Positions 36,758-46,034 of a stretch of DNA of 64,000 nt are shown here, in pieces. Under the pieces are notes generated by a model. It made no database searches, had not been told where the DNA came from, and saw only the letters and a list, made by a program, of their open reading frames with translations. A program made the translations under genes and the position numbers. The stretch lies in the NCBI RefSeq assembly GCF_025452235.1, contig NZ_CP104965.1:2476501-2540500 (forward strand), written 5' to 3'. Within the stretch, counting starts at the first letter, position 1, and each line of letters begins with the position of its first letter. The stretch comes from Devosia neptuniae. GTDB taxonomy: Bacteria; Pseudomonadota; Alphaproteobacteria; Rhizobiales; Devosiaceae.

Positions 36758-37588
36758 CTAGGCTTTGATGCCGCCAAAGAACCGGAAGCCGAACTTCCAG
36801 CTGACGAACAGGTAGAGAATGATGACGGGGAGCGAATAGATCAGCGAATAGGCCGCCAGCAGCGTGACGGTGGGCGTGCCGGCTTCCGAATAGAAGGAAT
36901 AGATGGCGACCGACGCCGGCATCAGCTTGTCGCTGCGCAAGAGAATGAAGGGGATGAGGAAGCTGCCCCAGATGTTGACGAAGGCCCAGACCACGACGAC
37001 CACAATGCCCGGACGGATAACCGGCAAAGCGACATCGAAAAAGGCCTGGACGGGGGAGGCGCCGCCGACCATGGCGCTTTCCTCGTAGGATTTGGGGATG
37101 GAGTCGATGAAGTCGCGCAGGATGAACATGGCGGTGGGGAGCAGGCCGCCGGCAAAGGTGAGGATGACGGCCAGATGGCTATCGATCAGCCCCATGGCCG
37201 AGACGATGAGGAAGATCGGCACCATGGCGGCCGAGCCCGATACGACGGACGAGAATAGCAGCAGAATATAGGTGACGGCGCCCTTGCCGGGGATGGAGGA
37301 GCGGCTGAGGGCATAGGCGGCGAGCGTTGCGGCTGCGCCCACCAGAACGACGCCACCGATGGACTGGATCAGGCTGTTCCACAGCGCCTGCATGGCAAAG
37401 TTGTTCTGGAACACGGTCATGAAGTTCGACAGCGTCCAGGGATCGGGGATGGCGACGCCCAGCTCGGCCCGTGCGTTGAAGGGGGCGAAGATGAACCAGA
37501 TCAGCGGCAGCGCGAAAATGGCGCCGATCAGCGCGGCGAGGGCTGAGAAGGCAATGCGGCCGGCAAAGGCGGGGAAGGTGAGTTTCAT
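36758..37588 (-). CDS. ABC sugar-type permease, MalG/UgpE type
   Basis: 276 residues, six membrane helices. The EAA loop that contacts the ATPase is EESAMVGGASPVQAFFDVALPVIRP. It forms the inner-membrane channel with the permease at 37592. It is separated from the ATPase by 12 bp and from its partner by 3 bp. Confidence 0.92.
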   Translation of the reverse strand: MKLTFPAFAGRIAFSALAALIGAIFALPLIWFIFAPFNARAELGVAIPDPWTLSNFMTVFQNNFAMQALWNSLIQSIGGVVLVGAAATLAAYALSRSSIPGKGAVTYILLLFSSVVSGSAAMVPIFLIVSAMGLIDSHLAVILTFAGGLLPTAMFILRDFIDSIPKSYEESAMVGGASPVQAFFDVALPVIRPGIVVVVVWAFVNIWGSFLIPFILLRSDKLMPASVAIYSFYSEAGTPTVTLLAAYSLIYSLPVIILYLFVSWKFGFRFFGGIKA

Positions 37589-37591
37589 GGC

Positions 37592-38533
37592 TTACACCCG
37601 CTTCTTGCGGCCGATGGCGAGATAGATCAGCGCGAAGGCCAGATTGATCAGCATGATAATGACGCCCACGGCCGCGCCCTTGCCGAATTCGAAATCGCGG
37701 AAGGCCACCCGGTAATTGTAAATCGAGAGCAATTCGGTGCGGTAGGAGGGGCCGCCATTGGTCAGCAGGAAGGGGGTGAAAGTGTTGAAGGTCCACATGG
37801 TGATCAGGATCAGATCGGTCACCACATGGCCGCGGATGAGGGGGAGGGCGATATCCTTGAACTTCTGCCAGGAGGAGGCGCCGGCCACATCGGCCGCCTG
37901 GAAATAGCTGGGCGGGATCGAGGAAAAGGCCGAGTTGAACAGCATCATGGAGAAGGCGGCGCCGCGCCAGGTATTGAACACGACGATGACCCAGAAGGGC
38001 TGTTGCAGCAGGAAATCGCCCTTGGGCAGCCCGACACTGCCCAGGATGGCGTTGAGCGTGCCCTGATCGCGATCGAGGAAGGCGAACCAGGCAAAGCCGA
38101 TCACCACTTCGGGCAGGATCCAGGCGGCGATGACGAAGGTTTCGGTGAGGCGCTTGATCCAGGGCGGCACGGTCTGGATCAGCCAGGCGAGCAAGAGGCC
38201 GAGCAGGGCCTGGCCGATCAGAGCCGAGGCCAGCACGAATTGGGTGGTGAGGATGAGCGAAAAGCCGAATTGGCCGCGCTGGAAGAAATTGGACGGGTCG
38301 AACAGCGCGAAGTAATTGGCCAGGCCGACAAATTCGGGATTGAGCGCAGTGCGGCCGAGCAGGGTGCGATTGGTGAAGGATACGAAGATCACCCAGAAGA
38401 AGGGGATGATCACGAAAAGGGCGACGAGCAGGCCGGCGGGGGTGAGGAAGACGGCGCCGGCGCGGTTGGACAGCAGGGCGAAGCGGCGGGCTGGTTTGGC
38501 TGGGTGTTCCGGGGTGGTTGGTTCAGCTGTCAT
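37592..38533 (-). CDS. ABC sugar-type permease, MalF/UgpA type
   Basis: 313 residues with six membrane helices after a cytoplasmic N-terminus. The EAA-like loop is FQAADVAGASSWQKFKDIALPLIRG. The ATG at 38533 (MTAEPTTPEH) is used; the longer frame to 38569 adds no family sequence. It follows the substrate-binding protein gene across a 212-bp gap containing a palindromic repeat, as is common when binding protein levels exceed those of the permease. Confidence 0.91.
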   Translation of the reverse strand: MTAEPTTPEHPAKPARRFALLSNRAGAVFLTPAGLLVALFVIIPFFWVIFVSFTNRTLLGRTALNPEFVGLANYFALFDPSNFFQRGQFGFSLILTTQFVLASALIGQALLGLLLAWLIQTVPPWIKRLTETFVIAAWILPEVVIGFAWFAFLDRDQGTLNAILGSVGLPKGDFLLQQPFWVIVVFNTWRGAAFSMMLFNSAFSSIPPSYFQAADVAGASSWQKFKDIALPLIRGHVVTDLILITMWTFNTFTPFLLTNGGPSYRTELLSIYNYRVAFRDFEFGKGAAVGVIIMLINLAFALIYLAIGRKKRV

Positions 38534-38568
38534 GCCGTTTTCCTGATCTCGTCCAGTATGCGGTGTCA

Positions 38569-38670
38569 TTCCGGCGCAGGCCGGAATCCATGCTGTGTTC
38601 CCTGCTCAAGCTGGATGGCGTGGATGGCCTTCAGCATGGATCCCGGCCTGCGCCGGGATGACGTTGTGGG
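38569..38670. repeat. Palindromic repeat inside the ABC operon
   Basis: ATTCCGGCGCAGGCCGGAATCC and GGATCCCGGCCTGCGCCGGG face each other, with AGCATGG / CCATGCT arms. It lies between the binding protein and permease genes and may stabilise the upstream part of the message. Confidence 0.75.
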
Positions 38671-38745
38671 GAGGGGAGTGCGGTGGCTCCCCAACACCCG
38701 ATGTCCCGTGGGACACCGGGCGGTCCTGGGAGGAACCTCGTACCG

Positions 38746-40095
38746 TCAGAGCAGGCTGACGGTGTTGTCTTCGCCCACGATGCGGATGACCGCGTCGCGG
38801 TATTGGGCCATGGCGTCTTCCGGGGAGAGTTCGCCCGAGACGACGCTTTCGGTCATGCGCTGGATTTCGGCGGAGACGGCGTTGTAGTCGGGATCGTTCG
38901 GCCGGGCGGTGGTGATCGGCAGTAATTCCTGGCTGCTCTCAGTCAGGAAGGGGCTGTTGGGGATGGCCACGTCGGTACGCGCGGTGATGCGCGGCTGGAT
39001 CGCCTGGAAGGCTTCGAGCCGGGCCGGCTCGTTCATGAAGGAGAGCAGCGCCCAGGCTTCCTTGGGAGTATCCGTCGCGGGATTGAGCACGAAGCCGGTG
39101 CCGCCCGAAATGGTGACGAAATCCTGGCCGCGGATGCCCTTGCCCGGCTCCTCGGCGGGAATCTTGACCCAGCCCATGACCTTGTCGCGGTCGGGCACGG
39201 CGAATTCGGAGCCTTCCGGGGTGACCGAGCGGTAGAAATAATCGCCTTCGAACAGCAGGGCGGTGACGCCATCGCGGAAATTGGCGAAGGAGCGGTTGCG
39301 GCCATCGGCCAGCAATTGAGCGCGGGCATCGCCGAGCTGCTCATCGACATAGATGGTCTTGTAGAGGTTGAGAGTGTCCAGAATGCCCTGGCTGCCGACG
39401 ATCCACTTGCCGTTCTCGTCGAGCACGGTTTCGCCGGTGCCCAGCAGCGCCAGCCAATAGCCCTGCATGGTGGTGGCTTCGCCCATGGCGACGCCGGCAT
39501 TGAGCTGGATGGGGAAGCTGTCGGGCTTGACCTTCTTGATAGCGCGGGCGGCGTCGAGAATGTCGGCCCAGGATGTGGGCTGCCAAGTCTCGGCATCGAT
39601 GCCGGCTTCGGTCAGCATGTCCTTGCGGGTATAGAGCATGCGCACGTCGGTGCCGAGCGGGATGCCGTAATATTGGTCCTCGTAGATCATCAGGGCGCGC
39701 GAGCCTTCCGACAGGGCAGCCCAGCCGGACCAGTCATCGACTTCGGGGCCGGCCACTTCATTGAGGGGCTTGAGCAAGCCGCCTTCGACGAAGCTGGGAA
39801 TGAGGAAGCCATCGAACGCTGTGACGTCGGGGCCTGCGCCGGTGGAGAAATCCAGCGCCAATTGCTGGGTGAGCTGGGCGTCTTCGCCGCCAAACTGGTT
39901 GAGCGTCACCTTGGTATCGGGATTGGCCGCCTCGAAGGCGGGAATGACGCTGTTCTGAATCCACTCTGCGGTGGCGCTGTTGACGCCGCCGATGACACAG
40001 CGGCAGGTGATTTCGAGGTCGACGGCGAAAGCCGGACCGGCCATTGCAGTAGCGCCGACAAGGCCAAAGGCCAGGGCGCGCAGACGATTGCTCAT
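38746..40095 (-). CDS. ABC transporter substrate-binding protein (family 1, sugar type)
   Basis: 449 residues with a signal peptide (1-24, ending AFA) and no lipobox cysteine. The periplasmic binding fold begins with LEITCRCVIGGVNSATAEWI; aromatic-rich ligand positions include GAGPDVTAFDGFL and FEGDYFYRS. Family 1 proteins bind sugars, oligosaccharides or glycerol phosphate. The ATG at 40095 follows GGGAGG. An operator with the palindrome TGAACACGTTTTCA lies about 96 bp upstream of this start. Confidence 0.92.
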   Translation of the reverse strand: MSNRLRALAFGLVGATAMAGPAFAVDLEITCRCVIGGVNSATAEWIQNSVIPAFEAANPDTKVTLNQFGGEDAQLTQQLALDFSTGAGPDVTAFDGFLIPSFVEGGLLKPLNEVAGPEVDDWSGWAALSEGSRALMIYEDQYYGIPLGTDVRMLYTRKDMLTEAGIDAETWQPTSWADILDAARAIKKVKPDSFPIQLNAGVAMGEATTMQGYWLALLGTGETVLDENGKWIVGSQGILDTLNLYKTIYVDEQLGDARAQLLADGRNRSFANFRDGVTALLFEGDYFYRSVTPEGSEFAVPDRDKVMGWVKIPAEEPGKGIRGQDFVTISGGTGFVLNPATDTPKEAWALLSFMNEPARLEAFQAIQPRITARTDVAIPNSPFLTESSQELLPITTARPNDPDYNAVSAEIQRMTESVVSGELSPEDAMAQYRDAVIRIVGEDNTVSLL

Positions 40096-40191
40096 CGCAA
40101 AAACCTCCCATGTTTGGCTCCGGATTGGTCCGGTAGCCGGTGTTGGTTCGTGGCTCCCGGCGTGGCCGGAAGGACGTGAACCCCTCAACAA

Positions 40192-40205
40192 TGAACACGT
40201 TTTCA
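40192..40205. promoter_or_regulatory. LacI-type operator 1
   Basis: TGAACACGTTTTCA, palindromic with a central CG and one mismatched pair, in the region between the ABC operon and the LacI-type gene. It shares TGAACACG and TTTCA with the site at 40355-40368. Expected to be bound by the regulator encoded at 40389. Confidence 0.65.
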
Positions 40206-40323
40206 CGACTCGTCAATGCGCGGCGCAGTGAGGGCGCAAACGTGCCGGGGCATGGTGACCATGTTTTGCAAAGGTTGCGTGACAGAAGCAGCGATTTCGA
40301 TTGCGCGGGGAAAATGCCCGTGC

Positions 40324-40368
40324 TTGACAGTGCGGCAGGCGGAAGCCAGTGTTTTGAACACGCTTTCA
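40324..40368 (+). promoter_or_regulatory. Promoter with LacI-type operator 2
   Basis: TTGACA (40324-40329), a 17-bp spacer and CAGTGT (40347-40352) suggest the promoter of the LacI-family gene. The palindrome TGAACACGCTTTCA (40355-40368) follows directly and would cover the start site, so autorepression is likely. Confidence 0.65.
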
Positions 40369-40388
40369 TATCGTGTGGGGAGAATTGC

Positions 40389-41438
40389 TTGAGCGAGACC
40401 GGGGCGCCTGCGCGAGAGCGTGCGACGGCACAGATGGTGGCGGAGCGGGCCAAGGTATCGCGCGTGGCGGTATCGCGGGCGTTCAACCCGCATACTTCGC
40501 TCAAGCCGGAAAAACGGGAGCTGATCCTGCGCATCGCGCAGGAGCTGAATTACACCCCGGACCGCGCGGCGCGGGCGCTGGTCAGCGGGCGTTCGCACCT
40601 GGTGGGGGTGATCGTGCCCGATGTGTGCAGCCCCTGGGAAAGCCAGGAAATCGATGCGCTGACCACGGCCCTGCAGAATGAGGGCTTTGCCACGCTGCTG
40701 TTCAAGACGCAGACCGATATGAGCATGGACCAGACGCTGCTGACCTATATGAAGGGGTTCAATCCCGACGCGGTCATTGCGTTTGTCGAGAATATCAAGC
40801 CGGCGACATTGGCGCGGGTGCTCGACCGGGCGGTGCCGATCTATGTGCATTATCCGCTGGAGGGGCAGCCGGAAACGGGCGTGCTGGCGACTGACAAGAC
40901 GCTGCATGACCGGCTCAATATCATGCAGCGCAATGGCATCGAGCAGGCGGTGGCGCTGTTGCAGGGCTATGGCGCGCGGCGGATTGCCTATCTGTCGGGC
41001 CTGCCGCGATCGCTGGCGAGCGTGGCGCGGGAGCAGACGTTGCGCGCGGTGATGGCCGATCGCGGGCTGGACGAGCCGATCGTGTTCCCGGGCGATTTTA
41101 CCTACGACACCGCCTACGCCGCGACCGTCGACCTGTTCCGGGTGGGGCAGGGGGCGGATGCGGTTTTTGCCGCCAATGACGTGGGCGCCTTCGGGGTGAT
41201 CGATGCGCTGCGCCATGAATTCGGGCTGCGCGTGCCGCAGGACGTCAAGGTCGTCGGGTTCGATGATATCGAGCAATCGCACTGGAAAAGCTACAGCCTG
41301 ACCACGGTCAAGATCGACCTGGCCGAGCGCGTGCGGGCGCTGGTGCGGCTGATCCTGCGGCGGCTGAACGATCCCGGCGCGCCCGCCTTTGTCGAAACTT
41401 TGCAAACCAGGCTCGTCGTGCGTGGCACGGTGGGCTGA
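40389..41438 (+). CDS. LacI family transcriptional regulator
   Basis: About 349 residues. The helix-turn-helix and hinge read TAQMVAERAKVSRVAVSRAF through NYTPDRAARALVSGRSHLVG, and the rest is a periplasmic-binding-like sensor (VGVIVPDVCSPWESQEI; FAANDVGAFGVIDALRHEF). I choose TTG at 40389 as start: it begins just before the HTH and follows GGGGAGAA. The frame is open to 40140, but that includes both operators. It should control the divergent ABC operon and perhaps the glycosidase gene that follows 11 bp later. Confidence 0.85.
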   Translation: MSETGAPARERATAQMVAERAKVSRVAVSRAFNPHTSLKPEKRELILRIAQELNYTPDRAARALVSGRSHLVGVIVPDVCSPWESQEIDALTTALQNEGFATLLFKTQTDMSMDQTLLTYMKGFNPDAVIAFVENIKPATLARVLDRAVPIYVHYPLEGQPETGVLATDKTLHDRLNIMQRNGIEQAVALLQGYGARRIAYLSGLPRSLASVAREQTLRAVMADRGLDEPIVFPGDFTYDTAYAATVDLFRVGQGADAVFAANDVGAFGVIDALRHEFGLRVPQDVKVVGFDDIEQSHWKSYSLTTVKIDLAERVRALVRLILRRLNDPGAPAFVETLQTRLVVRGTVG

Positions 41439-41449
41439 TCGGAATTTTT

Positions 41450-43366
41450 ATGAATACCAAGCGTATCCATCTGGTCTTCAAGACCCATCTCGACATTGGC
41501 TTTACCGACCATGCGGCCAAGGTGCGGCGCCAATATCATGAGCAGTTCATTCCGCAGGCCATTGCCACGGGCGAGCACTTTTTTGCGGAAAATCCCGAGC
41601 GGCCGGCCTTTATCTGGACGACCGGCGCCTGGCTGATCTGGGACCACCTCAATGGCCAGAGCCCCGAGCGGGTCAAGCGGCTGGAGCGGGCCATCGAGCG
41701 GGGGCTGATTGCCTGGCACGCGCTGCCGTTTACGACGCATACCGAGCTGATGTCGCCTGCGGTTTTCCGGGCCGGGCTGAGCTATGCGCAGGAGTTGGAC
41801 CAGCGCTTTGGCAAGGCCACGATTGCGGCCAAGATGACGGATGTGCCGGGACATACTTTGGGCATGGTGCCGCTATTGGCCCGGGCGGGCGTCAAGTTCC
41901 TGCATCTGGGGGTGAATACGGCTAGCCCCGTGCCCGACGTGCCGCCGATTTTCCGCTGGCAGGCGCCGGATGGGGCGGAAATCGTGGTGATGTATCAGGC
42001 GTCATACGGCGAGACGGATTTCCCGGCGGGCGCGGATATCGGGCTGAGTTTTGCCCATACCAGCGACAATATCGGGCCGCAAAGCGTGGGGCAGACGGTC
42101 GAGGCGGTGCGGGCGCTGGGGCATGCCCATCCCGATGCGGAGCTCGTGGCGTCGACGCTGGATGCTTTCGGGGCGGCGATGTGGGCGCGGCGTGAGAGCT
42201 TTCCCGTGGTGACGGAGGAGATCGGCGATAGCTGGATCCATGGGGCGGGGAGCGATCCCGAAAAAGTCGCGCGGTTCCGGGCCTTGCAGCGACTTTATGA
42301 TGGGTTTGAAGCCGAGCTGACGCCGGAACGGCTGGCCTTTGGACGTGGGCTGGCGATGGTGGCCGAACATACCTGGGGCGTCGATATCAAGACCTATTTG
42401 CGGGATGACAAGGCATGGGACCGGCCGGCATTCGAGGCGGCGCGCAGTAGCGATTATCGCTTTGCTTATGCCGAGCAGTCCTGGGCTGAGCAACGGAGCT
42501 ATCTCGACGCGGCAGTGGCGGCTTTGGCGCCGGCGGATCGGGCCTTGGCCGAGGCCGTGGTGCCGGAGCCGGAGGTGCTCGGCGCGCTGGCGGCCGGGCA
42601 TGAGCTGAGCGATGGCGGCTGGGTGGTGACGCTTGATCCGGTGACGGGGGACATTGCGCGGATCGTGTCGCCGGCCGGTGTGGTCATCGAGGGCACGGGT
42701 GGGTCGCTGCTTGGCTATCGCTATGAGAGTTATGATTGGCACGAGTTGCAGCGGCATCTGGATAGCTATCTACAGCATCGGCTGGAATGGGCGATCCTCG
42801 ATCATGACAAGCCGGGTCTGGCGGCGGCCAAAACGGCGGTGACGCAGAGTTTTGCGCCGGGTCTGAGGGGCGTTGCCGGGCGGAGTGCGGTGGGCGAGAT
42901 GCCGGCGCTGGCGCATGCGACGCTGGGGGCGCCGAGGCAGGTTGAGGTGACGATCAGGGCGCTGGATGGGCGGCAGCTGGAGATTGCACTCGTGCTGCGC
43001 GACAAGCCGGCCAATCGCATGCCGGAGGCCAGCTTTGTGTCGGTCACGCCTTTTGGGGCGAGTGGTTGGGCATTGCGCAAGATGGGGCTGTGGCAGGCGG
43101 GCGAGGCCATTGTGGAGCGCGGTGGCGGGCAATTGCAGGCGGTGGAGGCGGTGCGAGCGGCGATTGGTAATGTGCCGTTTAGCGTGAGCTTGCTGGATAG
43201 TGCGCTGGTGGCGCCGGCGGGGGCGGAGTTTGTGCCGTTTCAGCCGGAGCGGCCGGATTTTTCCGGCGGCTTTCGGGTGAATGTGCACAACAATAAGTGG
43301 GGGACCAATTTCCCCATGTGGTGTGAGGGGACGATTGTCAGCCGCTTGGTGTTGGCGGTGGGGTAG
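41450..43366 (+). CDS. DUF5054 / GH38-like protein
   Basis: 638 residues. The N-terminal part IHLVFKTHLDIGFTDHAAKV matches the HxDxG-type start of glycoside hydrolase family 38 alpha-mannosidases; KMTDVPGHTLGMVPLLARAG and VAEHTWGVDIKTY are further metal/active-site-like blocks. The second half is a beta-sandwich. DUF5054 is my best label; a glycosidase acting on an imported glycan fits the ABC genes, but activity is not proven. Confidence 0.82.
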   Translation: MNTKRIHLVFKTHLDIGFTDHAAKVRRQYHEQFIPQAIATGEHFFAENPERPAFIWTTGAWLIWDHLNGQSPERVKRLERAIERGLIAWHALPFTTHTELMSPAVFRAGLSYAQELDQRFGKATIAAKMTDVPGHTLGMVPLLARAGVKFLHLGVNTASPVPDVPPIFRWQAPDGAEIVVMYQASYGETDFPAGADIGLSFAHTSDNIGPQSVGQTVEAVRALGHAHPDAELVASTLDAFGAAMWARRESFPVVTEEIGDSWIHGAGSDPEKVARFRALQRLYDGFEAELTPERLAFGRGLAMVAEHTWGVDIKTYLRDDKAWDRPAFEAARSSDYRFAYAEQSWAEQRSYLDAAVAALAPADRALAEAVVPEPEVLGALAAGHELSDGGWVVTLDPVTGDIARIVSPAGVVIEGTGGSLLGYRYESYDWHELQRHLDSYLQHRLEWAILDHDKPGLAAAKTAVTQSFAPGLRGVAGRSAVGEMPALAHATLGAPRQVEVTIRALDGRQLEIALVLRDKPANRMPEASFVSVTPFGASGWALRKMGLWQAGEAIVERGGGQLQAVEAVRAAIGNVPFSVSLLDSALVAPAGAEFVPFQPERPDFSGGFRVNVHNNKWGTNFPMWCEGTIVSRLVLAVG

Positions 43367-43560
43367 GCCCCCTCATCCCAACCGAAATTCGCCTTCGCGA
43401 ATTCGGTGTCCCTTCGGGCACCTTCTCCCACGAGGGGAGAAGGGTGGTTCGGTGGGTTGGTCGGGCTCGAAGCCACCCTCGCCCCTTGTGGGAGAGGGAC
43501 AGTAATTTCTTCGTTCAGAAGAAATTACTGGGTGAGGGGTGCGATGCCGCCGCGCCCCTT
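43367..43560. repeat. Palindromic intergenic repeats
   Basis: CCCCTCATCCCAACCGAAATTC ... CTCCCACGAGGGGAGAAGG and the facing copy CGCCCCTTGTGGGAGAGGG ... GAAATTACTGGGTGAGGGG, with an inner pair AATTTCTTC / GAAGAAATT. Same family as at 181 and 34134. The two genes on either side converge. Confidence 0.75.
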
Positions 43561-43565
43561 AAAGC

Positions 43566-44303
43566 CTACAGAAAGCTCGCTTCAAACAGCGTCTTGGAAT
43601 AGGGCTGGGTAATCTCCCCACCCCGGAAGGCGTCGGGGGTGAGTTCGTCGACGAATACGCCCTCCTTCATCACCAGCACGCGGTCGCACATATGGGCGAT
43701 GACCGAGAGGTCGTGGCTGACCAGCACATAGGTCAGCTGCTGCTCTTCGCGCAGATCGCTCAGCAGGTTGAGGACTTCGGCCTGCACCGACACATCCAGC
43801 GCCGAGGTGGGCTCATCGAGCAACAGGATTTGCGGCGCCAGCATCAGGGCCCGCGCGATGGCGACGCGTTGGCGCTGGCCACCGGACAGCTCATGGGGGA
43901 AGCGCTCGGCAAAGGCGGCGGGCAGGCCGACCCGCTCGAGCGCCGGCACGACACGATCCCAGCCTTCGCCGCGCTTCATGGCGCGCAACGGTTCGGCTAG
44001 CACCCGCTCGATGCGGTGGCGCGGATGGATCGAGCCATAGGGGTCCTGAAACACCATCTGGGCCAGCTCAAACTGTTCCTTGGTGCGCTCCTTGGCGACG
44101 TCCTGCCCGGCCAGCGCGATGCGGCCGGTCCAGTGCCGGTCGAGCCCCGCCAGCGAGCGCAGCACGGTGGATTTGCCGCAGCCGGATTCGCCGACAATGC
44201 CCAGCGTCTCGCCCTTGGCGACCTTAAAGGACACCGATCTGACGACCTGCTTGCGATCGTCGCCCTTGCCGAAGGCGACTTCCAGATTTTCGACTTCGAT
44301 CAT
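43566..44303 (-). CDS. ABC transporter ATP-binding protein, DppF type
   Basis: 245 residues. Walker A GIVGESGCGKSTVLRSLAGL, Q-loop MVFQDPYGSIHPRH, signature LSGGQRQRVAIARALM, Walker B ILLLDEPTSALDVS. The PxxSIHPR block is characteristic of the peptide/opine (Dpp/Opp) class. Last gene of the four-gene operon, overlapping DppD by 4 bp. Slightly short because the usual C-terminal OppF extension is trimmed. Confidence 0.9.
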   Translation of the reverse strand: MIEVENLEVAFGKGDDRKQVVRSVSFKVAKGETLGIVGESGCGKSTVLRSLAGLDRHWTGRIALAGQDVAKERTKEQFELAQMVFQDPYGSIHPRHRIERVLAEPLRAMKRGEGWDRVVPALERVGLPAAFAERFPHELSGGQRQRVAIARALMLAPQILLLDEPTSALDVSVQAEVLNLLSDLREEQQLTYVLVSHDLSVIAHMCDRVLVMKEGVFVDELTPDAFRGGEITQPYSKTLFEASFL

Positions 44304-45145
44304 GGCCGCGCCTCCGCTGCGTCGATTGCCTTGCGGTCGAGCACCTGCAGGCGCCTCACCGGGTGGCGGGGATCGGGCATGGCCGCGATCAGGCCCCTGG
44401 TATAGGGGTGGCTGGCATCTTCCAGCCGGGTCAGGCTTTCCACCACATGGCCTTTGTACATGACCAGAATGCGCTGGCAGAACGCGGCCACCATGCGGAT
44501 ATCGTGGCTGATCAGCACCAGGCCCGAATTGTTCTCGGTGACCAATTCGTCGAGCAGCTTGAGCACATCGCCGCGCACGCTGACATCGAGCGCCGAGGTC
44601 GGCTCATCGGCAATCACCACGCGCGGCTTGGCCAGCAGCATCATGGCGATCATCACGCGCTGCCCCATGCCGCCCGAAATCTGATGCGGATAAAGCCGCA
44701 TCGTGCGTTCGACATCGGCAATCCGCACCCGCTCCAGCATGGCGGCAGCCGCTGCATAAGCCTCGCGCTTGCCCAGGCCCAGATGCAGCTTGGCCGCCTC
44801 GGCCACCTGCTTGCCCACCGAGAGCACCGGGTTCAGCGAATAGCGCGGGTCCTGCATGATCAGCGCCATCTTGTGCCCGCGCAGCTTGCGCATATGGGCT
44901 TCGTTGAGCCCGAGCAGGGGAGCGCCTTCAAAGTCGAGGCGTTCGGCTTCGACCTTGGCCGAATTGGGCAGCAGCCGCATGATGGCGCGGCCGACGGTGG
45001 ATTTGCCCGAACCGGATTCCCCTACAATGCCGAGCCGTTCGGCGCCCAGCTCGAAGCTCACGTCACGCACCGCCAGCACCTGGCTTTGCGCAAACCGCAC
45101 CGAGAGCTTGCTGACGCTGAGAATGGTCTGATCAGGAGCGGACAT
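44300..45145 (-). CDS. ABC transporter ATP-binding protein, DppD type
   Basis: 281 residues. Walker A GIVGESGSGKSTVGRAIMRL, MQDPRYSLNPVLSVGKQV, signature ISGGMGQRVMIAMML, Walker B VIADEPTSALDVSV. The ATG at 45145 gives MSAPDQTILSVSKL; the frame upstream runs through DppC. It overlaps dppC by 14 bp. Confidence 0.9.
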   Translation of the reverse strand: MSAPDQTILSVSKLSVRFAQSQVLAVRDVSFELGAERLGIVGESGSGKSTVGRAIMRLLPNSAKVEAERLDFEGAPLLGLNEAHMRKLRGHKMALIMQDPRYSLNPVLSVGKQVAEAAKLHLGLGKREAYAAAAAMLERVRIADVERTMRLYPHQISGGMGQRVMIAMMLLAKPRVVIADEPTSALDVSVRGDVLKLLDELVTENNSGLVLISHDIRMVAAFCQRILVMYKGHVVESLTRLEDASHPYTRGLIAAMPDPRHPVRRLQVLDRKAIDAAEARP

Positions 45146-46034
45146 GGCGCGGATCCAGCAGGTCACGGAGGGCATCGCCCACCAGATTGAAGGCAAGGCT
45201 GGTGATGAGAATGGCCAGGCCCGGCATCACCGCGACCCACCAATAATCCAGCATGAATTTGCGGCCGTTCGAGATCATCGCGCCCCATTCCGGCGCCGGC
45301 GGCTGTGCCCCCAGGCCCAGAAAGCCCAGGGCTGCAGCGGTCAGGATAATGCCGGCCATGTTGAGCGTCAGCCGCACCACCACCGAGGGAATGCACATCG
45401 GCGCGATATAGAGGAACAGGACGCGCAGGGGCGAAGCGCCATAGAGCCGGGCGGCCGCGACATAATCGGTATTGCGCACGACCAAGGCTTCGGCCCGCGC
45501 CAGGCGCGCGATCGGCGGCCAGCCCGTCAGCGAAATGGCGATGATCGCGGTCTGCAGCCCAGCGCCCATGGCGGCGGCAAAGGCCAGCGCCAGGATCAGC
45601 GAGGGGAAGGACAGCACGATATCGGTGGCGCGCATCAGGATGGCGTCGGTGCGGCCGCCGACAAAGCCGGCGACGACGCCGACGATCAACCCGACCGGGC
45701 CAACGATCAGCGTCACCGCCAGCACGGTCTGGATGGTGATGCGCGTGCCATGGATCAGGCGCGACAGGATATCGCGGCCAAATTCGTCGGTGCCCGCCCA
45801 ATGCGCCCAGCTCGGCGCCTGCAAGGCCAGCGGCAGGTTCTGCGCGGTGGGGCTATAGGGGGCAATCCAGGGCGCAAAGATCGCGATGACGACCAATAGG
45901 GCCAAGACGATAAAGCCCAGCATGCCCAGCGGTTCGCGCGACAGTTTGGAGAGGCTGAGCCGCACGGTGGTTGCCATGCGGCCAAGCAGGCGGCCAAAGC
46001 CGCCACGCCCGGGAAGGGTCTCGACATTACTCAT
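45132..46034 (-). CDS. ABC transporter permease, DppC type
   Basis: 300 residues, six membrane helices. The family N-terminal block WIAPYSPTAQNLPLALQAP and SWAHWAGTDEFGRDILSRLI are present; the EAA loop is DYVAAARLYGASPLRVLFLY. It pairs with DppB to form the channel. Overlaps the dppB stop by 4 bp. Confidence 0.92.
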   Translation of the reverse strand: MSNVETLPGRGGFGRLLGRMATTVRLSLSKLSREPLGMLGFIVLALLVVIAIFAPWIAPYSPTAQNLPLALQAPSWAHWAGTDEFGRDILSRLIHGTRITIQTVLAVTLIVGPVGLIVGVVAGFVGGRTDAILMRATDIVLSFPSLILALAFAAAMGAGLQTAIIAISLTGWPPIARLARAEALVVRNTDYVAAARLYGASPLRVLFLYIAPMCIPSVVVRLTLNMAGIILTAAALGFLGLGAQPPAPEWGAMISNGRKFMLDYWWVAVMPGLAILITSLAFNLVGDALRDLLDPRHVRS

